Assembly: GCA_024220505.1 (NCBI GenBank)
Contig: JAKZZE010000007.1
Coordinates: 2,016,982 to 2,080,981, forward strand
Direction: 5' to 3'
Length of the DNA: 64,000 nucleotides
Source: Rhizopus arrhizus
Taxonomy: Eukaryota > Mucoromycota > Mucoromycetes > Mucorales > Rhizopodaceae
Under the pieces are notes generated by a model. The model had not been told where the DNA came from and searched no databases. It saw only the letters and a list, made by a program, of their open reading frames with translations. Position numbers and translations under genes: made by a program. Every line of letters starts with the position of its first letter. Within the stretch, counting starts at the first letter, position 1. Of the stretch, positions 32,401 to 40,098 are shown piece by piece.

Positions 32401-33120
32401 AATGCTGCTTACCTCAGCATGACCACGGCAAGTCAGGTATGTTGGAATACCATAGGCAAGTGTCTTGTTCAGGATGTTAAGACCATGATCATTGCACCAA
32501 CGACGAAGGACAGAGCTACGCATGTTAGTACGAGAGTCACCGACGAGACGACCAAGACGAACATTCAGATCACCACAGATGATCGTATCGTCAGTGAGTG
32601 GCAGTGAATCCAGAACAGACTGTACCTCAGCAGTAGACAGAGAAGGAGGCAGGTAGAGACAGATGAGCCGTAGGGAACGACCCAACTGCAGACCAAGAGC
32701 ATACTTACAGTTCACAGGGAACTCAACCACAGGAAGTGGACACCGAGGAGAGACCAAGGCAGAGACACCCATAGAACCACGATACTGACCTGCAACTGGA
32801 GAGCCATAGAGATGGAACTGCTGCCATGAGGTCGGAAGGCGAGCAGGAGGAAGCAACCAGGTTTCGGTAATAAAGACCAACGAGAACGACTGGCAGTGAC
32901 GGAGGAGGTCATCGACTGTGGAAGTCTGGAGACCGTTGGCATTCCACAAGCCGATGGTGAGCGGAATAGATGAAGTTGATGATGTAGAACGAGAGGATGA
33001 ACCATGGAAGCCATGAGAACCAAGAGAAACCAAAGGAGAGGAAGGGGTTGACGGATCTGGGACCATACCAGATGGAGAGACCGAGGGTGCATTATAATGA
33101 CAAGTATTACTACTCATCAT
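29488..33120 (-). CDS. ORF2 of LINE Y2: APE endonuclease, reverse transcriptase, zinc finger
   Basis: An intact 1210-residue ORF with the same motifs as Y1 (LWNANG, ETWLLPP, SLGSDHKL, FLDIKAAYDTVDR, LLYADDVAIL, and the CACLFGHTTRAHLMVC finger). It is 7 residues longer, mainly because the Gly/Ser linker between endonuclease and RT carries more GS/LGS units (about 31500-31590). Substitutions between Y1 and Y2 are scattered and do not break the frame. TAATG coupling to ORF1 is preserved. Confidence 0.92.
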   Translation of the reverse strand: MMSSNTCHYNAPSVSPSGMVPDPSTPSSPLVSLGSHGFHGSSSRSTSSTSSIPLTIGLWNANGLQTSTVDDLLRHCQSFSLVFITETWLLPPARLPTSWQQFHLYGSPVAGQYRGSMGVSALVSPRCPLPVVEFPVNCKYALGLQLGRSLRLICLYLPPSLSTAEVQSVLDSLPLTDDTIICGDLNVRLGRLVGDSRTNMRSSVLRRWCNDHGLNILNKTLAYGIPTYLTCRGHAEVSSIVDYYITNMPLVRSASISVALDLSLGSDHKLMSLSFEYSVPVVHSTQPSSSPSGQVRRLWNLSRLKEPEVQKLYVSTFGSLSAALLDQLQQLCSSPPSTRPPIDHLNDELNVAIYSALDKSVGSRVSRPKQWKKFWTSQLQALADRRDWLYRKWRWSLGIDKAYWWGLHQEAHVRFRTAVKRAKRESWRAFCDSLARGDFSSAVRRVKQVHNRRRPQVSYAHPDGPVAGANAMRDHLASVYSGSGLPSTRPPPLPSSDDHVPFDLASASEDDPSGSGLGSSLGSSLGSGLGPGSGSGAGLSSFSADSVADTMRRLPLRKAPGSDHLRTEMLIPIRKQVAAILARLFDICCQWSYTPSLWRHAQVVPIYKKGDPHQPSNFRPISLTSIIRKLFEMCLFPFLEDVSPPLDIAQGGFRPQRSALDQALCLHDLIQEYYRRKRHFPVVAFLDIKAAYDTVDRRVIWQSLLAVSAPFALVSVLAHLFDDVSISVLMSNQVSTPFTPSTGVLQGSVLSPHLYSIYINTLPALLRSAATRTTTMVSSLSPSGPPGSDLGLSPGLPFGPTLDVSSLSLSPTAINSLLYADDVAILGSASEVKQMLDLAQIHSQVLGYRWSPTKCAVLNAPDPTSSRYVRLTLYDEDIPSVDEFVYLGVPFTRNGISPSRLVAHRKPGAQLKMAQLSAIGANRSGFSLLFSSRLYAMFVRPKLEYGLAISKLLKKDYDELERAQSRCLRLIVGGHKTSSTVVLRHICNLPSMRFRADTLVLKFCLRVQTLPDDCLLSLLSSSLPSSLLSTLRSRRIVLDHPPEVTAPSRLKTWLHAYRQQEFDQFLASTSQVLIRACRPVLRVDPILYVPASRADRSRLIRWRMGWLPGDPRPCACLFGHTTRAHLMVCPQVPSALWCCLPFPPAGSTELHIDYLLSLLPVSPSARCPPFWVSLCTILWHFDRLCNPDGDYTNDPSPGLLWYERSTSRSR

Positions 33121-34091
33121 TATAATGATCCAAAGCTGGAGCGAGAGGCAGGACGGTCTTGATCATACTGATCCAGAAGCATTTCATCGTCAGGTTGGTC
33201 ACGATGGCGTGGGAAGGCAGGACGATCTTGCTTGGCAGCCAAGACTTCAGAGACAGCCTCATCAGACACCATGGCATTGGCCAAAAAGAAACGAGAGACA
33301 GCAACAGCAACAGGATAGCGCAAGCGCTCAAGGGTACGAAGGCAACGCTCATTAGAAATGTGCGCCATCTTTTCTTGACGCACCTCAAGAGACGCAGAAG
33401 AGAAAGTAGGGTCAGCAACGTTGTCCGGATCTAAGGGATCGAATTGATCAAGGACCTTGATCTTTGCTTTCTCCAGCAAAGAGACGAGAGCAGGCTTGTA
33501 CTGAAGATGGACAAGCAGACCAACAACGGAGTGGGCGGGAAACGAAACATCTAGCACCCGCCAGGTGTCAACACCCAAGCGACCAAGACGACGACGAGCT
33601 TCGGTGTACGACATTTTGCGAGATCTAGGAATGTATACGTACTCAAATCCTTGTTCACCTGTAACAGGCTGGAAGCCTCTTGCAGCAGCGGCACGACGAC
33701 GGAGTTTGTTCTTGGAACCACGTGAAGCCACAGTAGCCCAAGATGAAGCAGCAGTACCCAAAGAGGGCGAAGAAACGGTCTCTTTAGCACCATTTTGAGG
33801 AGCAGGAGAAGAAGCAGCGGCATTTGAACTTGGGGTGTCCCTAGGAGACCCGGCAGATTGTGCGGCCAGTTGGGCACGCAAGGAAGCAATCTCATTGGCT
33901 TGACTGTTGGTCAGTTCCAAAAGGCGAGCGTTTTCGAGCTGGAGCTGCTCTAAGGCACTCAAGCGGGCAGTGAGGTCTTCGTAGGCTGCAGCCAAAGACT
34001 GAAGAGTGACGTCAGCATTGGAATTTGCTGAGTTTGTTGAGGCGGCGGCGTTGGGGATCCTTGAACCCAAGGTTTTTCTTAAGGGTCCCAT
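33120..34091 (-). CDS. ORF1 of LINE Y2
   Basis: 323 residues, the same length as in Y1, with the N-terminal coiled coil and C-terminal YVYIPRSRKM/RVLDVSFPAH domain. The stop TAA shares its last A with the ORF2 ATG. Confidence 0.85.
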   Translation of the reverse strand: MGPLRKTLGSRIPNAAASTNSANSNADVTLQSLAAAYEDLTARLSALEQLQLENARLLELTNSQANEIASLRAQLAAQSAGSPRDTPSSNAAASSPAPQNGAKETVSSPSLGTAASSWATVASRGSKNKLRRRAAAARGFQPVTGEQGFEYVYIPRSRKMSYTEARRRLGRLGVDTWRVLDVSFPAHSVVGLLVHLQYKPALVSLLEKAKIKVLDQFDPLDPDNVADPTFSSASLEVRQEKMAHISNERCLRTLERLRYPVAVAVSRFFLANAMVSDEAVSEVLAAKQDRPAFPRHRDQPDDEMLLDQYDQDRPASRSSFGSL

Positions 34092-34234
34092 CTTTTTTGA
34101 TTAACTTCAAACGGTAAAAAAGCGATGTAAAGTTGATGTATTCGAAAAATTAAAGATACCAAAAGGTGTGTTTTTGAAAGATGAATCGAATGGTGTAAAA
34201 ATTGGAGACGGATGGCTTGATTTGGCGGAGTTAT

Positions 34235-34305
34235 CGGCTTTTTTGAAAAATAAACAAGTTTACCTTTTTAACCAAAAGCGAAAGAAAAGTGCCCGTTTAG
34301 CACAG
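34235..34305 (+). repeat. Right copy of the 71-bp target-site duplication
   Basis: The direct-repeat partner of 23780-23851. Here it continues into the rest of the tRNA-Thr gene, so this is the original target sequence. The implied staggered break is 71 bp, with one end inside the tRNA D arm. Confidence 0.9.
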
Positions 34306-34362
34306 TGGTAGTGCGTCAGTCTTGTAAACTGAAGGTCGGTTGTTCAATCCAGCCAACGGGCA
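34291..34362 (+). tRNA. tRNA-Thr (anticodon TGT)
   Basis: A full cloverleaf can be drawn. The acceptor stem pairs GCCCGTT with AACGGGC and has discriminator A. The D stem is GCAC/GTGC, the anticodon stem TCAGT/ACTGA with loop CTTGTAA, and the T stem GGTTG/CAGCC with loop TTCAATC. There is no intron and no encoded CCA. The internal promoter A box (TAGCACAGTGG) and B box (GGTTGTTCAATCC) are intact. LINE insertions fall after base 15, inside the A box. The nearest downstream T4 is about 43 nt away. Confidence 0.95.
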
Positions 34363-34770
34363 CATTAGATGCAAGGCTTCATGTGAACCTTGCAGTGATG
34401 TTTGTTTTGTCGAGCATCTGTCATACCTTTTTTTTTTTTTTTTTTCACTTGTTGTCATGTCTTTTTTTTTTTTTTAATTTTGGCAATGTTGTAATGTAAC
34501 ACACTGTGACGAAAATAGAAATTTTTTCAATCAAACTGTACCACTTGACGAAGAAAGTTCGGACCTGAACTAAGTTCATGTCCTCAATATTTTTGATAAA
34601 CTCAATGAAATTGAATAACTCAACTAAATTCACAATTCAAAGGAAAACACAAAAATCTAAAAACATCACAAAATCAAGAAAACCAAAAACATATAAATAT
34701 CAACAATTTATCAAGAATTATTATTATTATTATTATCTTACCTTATCCAAATAAATCTCCTTTGAATCAA
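34363..34770. other. Spacer with T-runs and an LTR-like fragment
   Basis: 34505-34605 is repeated at 35646-35745 (TGTGACGAAAATAGAAATT ... GTTCGGACCTGAACTAAG). This is probably a fragment of a decayed LTR family. Two long T-runs occur at 34430-34475. No coding sequence is seen. Confidence 0.5.
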
Positions 34771-34775
34771 AATAC

Positions 34776-35342
34776 TGTTGTATAATGGTAATAATGATTT
34801 AGAAAAAAGTAGAAACAAAAATAAAGAAACAGTTTGAGTACTTTTTGAGACTGATCTTTATTTCAGTTTAAGTTAAAGTAAAAATTATTCTAATTGAAGG
34901 CAGGTATTTATATCTTATTGAGTGAGTGGCTTGATATCTTCTATTGTAAGCGTTCTTCTAATATTCAGGTACTTTAGCAAGTATCATCTATAATTATGAT
35001 TATGAAAACTTTTCATTTGTTCTTTTGTATGTCTGTCATAGATTATCTTTTATTCTGGGAATTCCTCACTGATTTGAATAAGGTTATTTTACGCGTTATT
35101 TCAATTATGTGAAAGATTAGCAATATTCCTGATATTGGATTGGATCTTGTTATTTTAGTTGATACTTCTTCTTATCAAAGAACTCTCATTAATACAAAAC
35201 ATATTCTAAAAGAATATGTTTAATTGGAATTGATTGTATGATCTTATTTAAATAAACTTATATTTTATTTTATTTAATTATGATCTTGTATTAAGACTTA
35301 TATTTATCAATGTCTACTACGATCAGTTACTGTTCTACAACA
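34776..35342 (-). repeat. Solo LTR, family C (567 bp)
   Basis: Ends are TGTTGTATAATGG...GTTCTACAACA, with 7-bp TGTTGTA/TACAACA inverted ends. It is flanked by a perfect 5-bp target duplication AATAC at 34771-34775 and 35343-35347. A near-identical copy lies in opposite orientation at 46520-47087. TATAAATA and AATAAA signals place the orientation on the minus strand. Confidence 0.9.
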
Positions 35343-35399
35343 AATACTTCTTTTATTTTATAAATAGGAAGAACTAATAATCCCTTGAATCATATACTT

Positions 35400-37210
35400 C
35401 ATTGCAATCTCTTTTTTATTTTATCTTTTATCTTTCATCTTTTTATTTTACTTTTATTCAATTCAGACTGATCTACTTAACAAGATCTGGTGGTCACTAT
35501 AACAAGCGAATCAAGCCAATCCAACTCATATAAAAGCAATTATTATACCAATTACAACTTAAATCTGTTTATTTAAACCTCAACTCAACACACTCAAGCG
35601 AACTAGTAAAAATTTATTACAGTAACACAATGCAGCAAACTTTTGCAGTGTGACGAAAATAGAAATTCTTTTAATCAAACTGTACCACTTGACGAAGAAA
35701 GTTCGGACCTGAACTAAGTTCACGTCCTCAATATTTTTGATAATGTAATGTAACACGAACAATGGTTTAGTCCCCGATACAGTTTGGATGAAGAACATGA
35801 ACTGTAATTTACAGTGTAACGAAAATGGTAATAAGGATACACAGAGATTAGCCGAGTCAAGTCAGAAAGATAAAAAAAAAATTAAAAATATAAAAAATGT
35901 TAAAAAGATAAAAAAAGTTGAAAATATAAAAATAGTCAAAAAAATAAGAAAAGCTAAAAAGAAAACAAAAAAATATTATTCATATATATATACCATCTTT
36001 TTGTGAAGAAATTGTCAGTCAGTTTAAATAAATCATATATTTTTACTCAATAATTAACAAACTTTAACAAGAAAGTCCTTGTTCACTTAAACTTTTTACT
36101 CTACTTTAACTTTTATCAAGAAACATCGTATTGATCTTACACACATAAGATCTGGTGGTCACTACTTAACAAGCATCCGCTTAAATTCTATATAAAACAA
36201 CAACTTACAAGGCTATCTTAACCTTACAATCAAGCTTTACAAGCAAACTTAACTCAAATTAACTCACTTAACACAAGCCAACCAATATAAAAATAATAAC
36301 AGTTCAGAACAATGATGATCACAAGAACAAATTTTGATGTCCAGCGACATTGATGTCGTTCAACATAAACAATAAGCCACCCCATATTTTTATATAAATA
36401 AGATGAATATTTTTAACCAAAATACAGACATCCAATTTGAATCCAATTCACATCCAATAAATCATATCTTCTTGGGCTTAAAAAGCAATCTTTTCTTATT
36501 GGGTCACAATTACCTTTTCTTTTCTTTTTATTTTACTTATTCTTTCTGATCTGATACCTGATTTATCATTAATCAAGAAAGACCCCTTTTATTTTTATCT
36601 TTTACTAAACAATCTTACTCTTAACCTTATTGATCTATTAAGATCTGGTGGTCACTACTTAAAACCAAATTACTATATCAAAAGAACTGTTAAACGTTCA
36701 CTCAAGTAATCAAACTCAAGTCATTCAAGGCTTCAAACCTCAAACTAAACAAATCTACAACACTTTAATACAATCCAAATCCCAAGTACTAACAAGTTAC
36801 AGTAACAAAGAAGCTAAAAAATGAAAAAAATCAAAAAAATGAGAAAGGTCAAAAAAATGAAAAAAGTCAAAAAAACGAAAAAAGTCAAAAAAACGAAAAA
36901 GTCAAAAAAATGAAAAAAGTCAAAAAGAAAAAAAAATTACAGCATATAAATATCCCAACCATTTAGTCAATGAAAAAGGACAGTACAGTTCTACTCAAAT
37001 ATTTTATTATATATTTTATTCAATAAACAGGCAACCTTCTCATAAAAGTTCCTGATCCCTTTATTTTTATCTTTACATTTTATTTACTTATATTTGATCT
37101 TACATAAAAGATCTGGTGGTCACTACAGTACCTTACTTTGAAATTTCAAGAAAAACTTCTATATAAAGTACTCAATAAACCCACAAGGTTACAAAAATAA
37201 CAGTAATAAG
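35400..37210 (+). repeat. Cluster of four decayed LTR-like units sharing an AAGATCTGGTGGTCACTA motif
   Basis: The 18-19 bp motif occurs at 35482, 36147, 36640 and 37108. Each copy is preceded by T-rich sequence and TTGATCTTA-like sequence, and followed 15-33 bp later by a TATA-like element (TATATAAA, TATATCAA or TATAAAAG). Motifs GTTACAGTAACA and TGTAACGAAAATG recur at unit ends. The pattern suits several degenerate solo LTRs whose promoter motif is the best conserved part. Unit boundaries and target duplications could not be fixed. No protein is encoded. Confidence 0.5.
36815..36940 (+). repeat. A-rich tandem repeat, period about 17-18 bp
   Basis: Repeating units of the form GTCAAAAAAATGAAAAAA, with C/T and A-length variants. 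Related A-rich arrays occur at 35870-35960 and 37240-37340. The Lys-rich ORF read through one of them (35788-36006) is not a gene. Confidence 0.7.
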
Positions 37211-37549
37211 GATGCACAGAGATTAGCCGAGTCAAGTCAGAAAGATAAAAAAAATTAAAAATATAAAAAATGTTGAAAAGATAAAAAAAGTTGAAAATAT
37301 AAAAACAGTCAAAAAAATAAGAAAAGCTAAAAAGAAAAAAACAAAAAAATATTATTCATACAGTAGATTAAAAGATTGCTGCAAGGAATTGCAAAATGCC
37401 GGTTTTACAGCTGGTTGTCTATGGATGCTGCACGAAACTATCTCAAACTTTGATTGTTTGTACCTCACTAGAAAGGGCATTTATTTGTCGATTATCTGAT
37501 ATGGTCAATGGTTATTGGTGGAATTTGATATTGTTAAAGGGAATATTAT

Positions 37550-38009
37550 TGTTGTAAACATAGTTATTTTCTATATGATATCAGTTGTATTAAAATAAAT
37601 AACGATACACAAAAGATTAAACTATGATTGAACAATTCCACACTTTTCCAAATTTAGAACAATAAGATCAATATCTGTCATCCTAGAGAGTCTAATCAAT
37701 TGTCAACCCCAAAAGTAATTGAATCAAAGTTAATTGACTGGTTATTATTTCTATTGTTCAATTTCAGATGCATATATTAGAACATCGACAAGCTTTAGCT
37801 TAATCATTGGTTCTTCAGCACGACATCGTGACCGAGTCTATATCTTTTATATCTACGCTCACAAAGAATATAAATAGATGCCAACTTTTTATCCATAAAG
37901 CGAGGCCTTTTCGCAATATAAAGAAATCTGCAATAAAGAAGGATTTTAATTTTATATTGCTGCTATTGTTTTTTTGTTTAATTTTTTATTTAATCTTGCG
38001 ATTAAAACA
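37550..38009 (+). repeat. Solo LTR of family A (460 bp)
   Basis: Same length as, and nearly identical to, the 5' LTR of element A at 4832-5291. Ends are TGTTGTAAACA...ATTAAAACA. The flanks ATTAT and TATTC do not form a target duplication. It abuts the broken C terminus of a Tc1 transposase on the right, and the rest of that transposase is missing on the left. A deletion or recombination accompanied its formation. Confidence 0.87.
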
Positions 38010-38531
38010 TATTCAACCTTCTCTTTAACAATGACCACATATTTCAATTGGGTTTAAGTCAAGGGACTGTGCTGGCCACTCTAGGATGTTGTAGGATTGC
38101 TGTTCAAGGTATTCTTTGACTAATTTGGACGTATGTTTGGGATCATTGTCATGTTGGAAAATCACCTGATGTCTTTCTAGCCCTAGCTTATTGGTTCCAT
38201 ACTCAATCGTACGCTCCAGTTCATCCTCCAAAATCTCTTTGTACAGTGTTTTATCCATATTACCATTGATTTTGCACATCCAACCAACCCCAGCATAGGT
38301 AATGGTACTCCACAGCATGATATTGCCTCCACCGTGTTTAACGGTCATCTTGACGTGATGGGATTTCAGGCTTTCTCCGGATCAAATCCAAGTCCATGTG
38401 CGTCCACCAGAGTCAAATCTATTGATTTTCGTCTCCCCTGACCAAACAACGGGTTTCCAGTCATCTATTGTCCAGTCCTTGTGAGCCATACACCATGAAA
38501 GTCCCTTACGGATGTTTTTCGCACTAAGCAA
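38010..38531 (-). pseudogene. Tc1-like transposase copy 1, C-terminal half (DD34E)
   Basis: The minus-strand frame continues the N-terminal half at 42487-42837 after removal of the CACTA insertion: ...KPKKSL joins LSAKNIRKGLSW. It contains WSGETKINRF (first catalytic D replaced by G within the SDE motif), an in-frame TGA after GGRTWTWI, VKHGGGNIMLWS, QHDNDPKHTS and LDLNPIE. The spacing from the second D to E is 34 residues. A 1-nt loss after NPIE shifts the frame, and the remainder is cut off by the solo LTR at 38009. It is inactive. Confidence 0.85.
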
Positions 38532-40049
38532 CACTACGGCGCAAAGAATCCTGCTTGAAGGATACGAATACTCGTTGCAGCATTTTTTTACAGCGCTTCT
38601 GGTGTATTTTTGAGTTTATTTTTTGGTTGTTCTCCGCATTTTTTCTTAAAATGCTCTATTCATTTTTATTGCTCCACTTTTTTTTTTTTTTGCAGGTAAA
38701 TATTGAAATGGGCTGGATCTACTTGGCAAAATCACTTTTTAAACTATATAAAACCTGAGTTTTGCTGTTAAAAGACGTAACGAACCGATATTACACAACT
38801 TGCATTTTTCTGCATTATGATTGTAATGGTCGTAAAAAAAGATTCCTTTTCATTAGTTTTTTAAGCAATTACAAAGAAAGTAGATTGTGTACAATTTTTT
38901 ATTTTTTTAAAAAAAAAATGTTCTGCGACTCTCTTTTTTGTTTCTTTCTTGAACTATATTTTGTGGTTGTTTTTAAAATAGATAATTTGCAACAACAAAG
39001 AAAGAGATAACTTATAACTCCATTACTGCCAAAAATATAAAAAAAAAGAACAAAGCTTACGTTTTTTTATGCCTCTGTCAATTGTCGTATCTTAAACCAC
39101 TTCCACATCTTGTGCTCTAGCTGATATGTTTTTAATGAAAACTTAAAATGTAAAAAAGAAGACATGTAAACATTATGGCAAAAAGTCAGTAATGCGCCTG
39201 TACCGTTAGTTCTATTTATTTTAGCAAATTTAAACAAGATATGCTTTAATTGCTGTAACTTTTCTTTGTATCCAATTGTAGTACTGCTTCATTATACTTT
39301 TACTAGTCGAGTTACATTACAAACTTTTTATGTTAATTGAACTGAGAGTAATTTGTCATAGTTGTGAATCTTTATTTTTTTGTATTAAATATGGAGGAAT
39401 AAACTGAAGAATATAAATGCGTAATAGATATAAAAAAGAGTTGTATAAACTATTATCAAATTCAGACCATATACAATAAAGTAATTTGTTTATAAATTAC
39501 TTCTTCATTGGGTAAAAATATTGATTTGAGTAGGTTGTCCTTTGTTATTATACTTTTTCTCTGTTATAGTCAGTTTAATTGAAGCCAAAGGAATTCAATC
39601 TGTTTGACTACTAACAATTGTTGTAATCATGAATTAAATAAACTGAATTTCAAAAATAATAATAATAAAAGAAAAAAAAAAAAAAAAAAACGAGTTTGCA
39701 AATGCTCTGGGATGACGTCGTTAGAACTTACAAGCGTTTCAAAAAGTACAAGAAACTTCCGATTGTACTTCTTTTGTTTCTTCATGTAATCCTGCTACGA
39801 AATTCTTACGGCTCGTAATTATTTTTACTATTCTAAACACTTGCTAACAATTAAACTGTTATTATTTATCTTGTACCTTAATCTAGTTTTTACAATTATT
39901 TAACAAGAATTAGCTTTTTTTTAAGGTAAATAGTGATCGTTTGTTGATATACATTGCATCTAATGTATGTTTATAGAATATGAGCTACATTCCGTTTAGT
40001 CCTATGCTTTATGAAATATTTAGTAAAAAAAAAGTCTTTATTTGGTAGG

Positions 40050-40098
<49 letters not shown>

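Larger units (their letters stand above)
29218..34234 (-). mobile_element. LINE Y2, full length, 5.0 kb
   Basis: Same organisation as Y1: 3' end at the tRNA stub without a tail, ORF2, ORF1, then a 5' end at GATAACTCCGCC on the minus strand. Its 5' end joins the right-hand copy of the 71-bp duplication that leads into the intact tRNA-Thr gene. A microhomology of up to 3 bp (CGG) blurs the last bases. Confidence 0.88.

Noticed and set aside
35788..36006. 72-codon Lys-rich ORF
   Set aside because: Composed of an A-rich tandem repeat and lacks any domain; the repeat explains the frame.
36295..36370. Possible C/D snoRNA around TGATGATCAC
   Set aside because: A C-like box is present, but no convincing D box or terminal stem.
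34400..37400. CRISPR-like array
   Set aside because: Motif spacings of 468-665 bp with unrelated intervening lengths, in a eukaryotic context; fits decayed LTRs instead.
37370..37500. Possible plus-strand exon (KDCCKELQNAGFTAG)
   Set aside because: Short open stretch after a TACAG acceptor-like site, but no partner exon or homologous copy was found.
37550..38009. Target-site duplication for the solo A LTR
   Set aside because: Flanks ATTAT and TATTC do not match. ATTAT also precedes the LTR in element A, so it may be target preference or chance.
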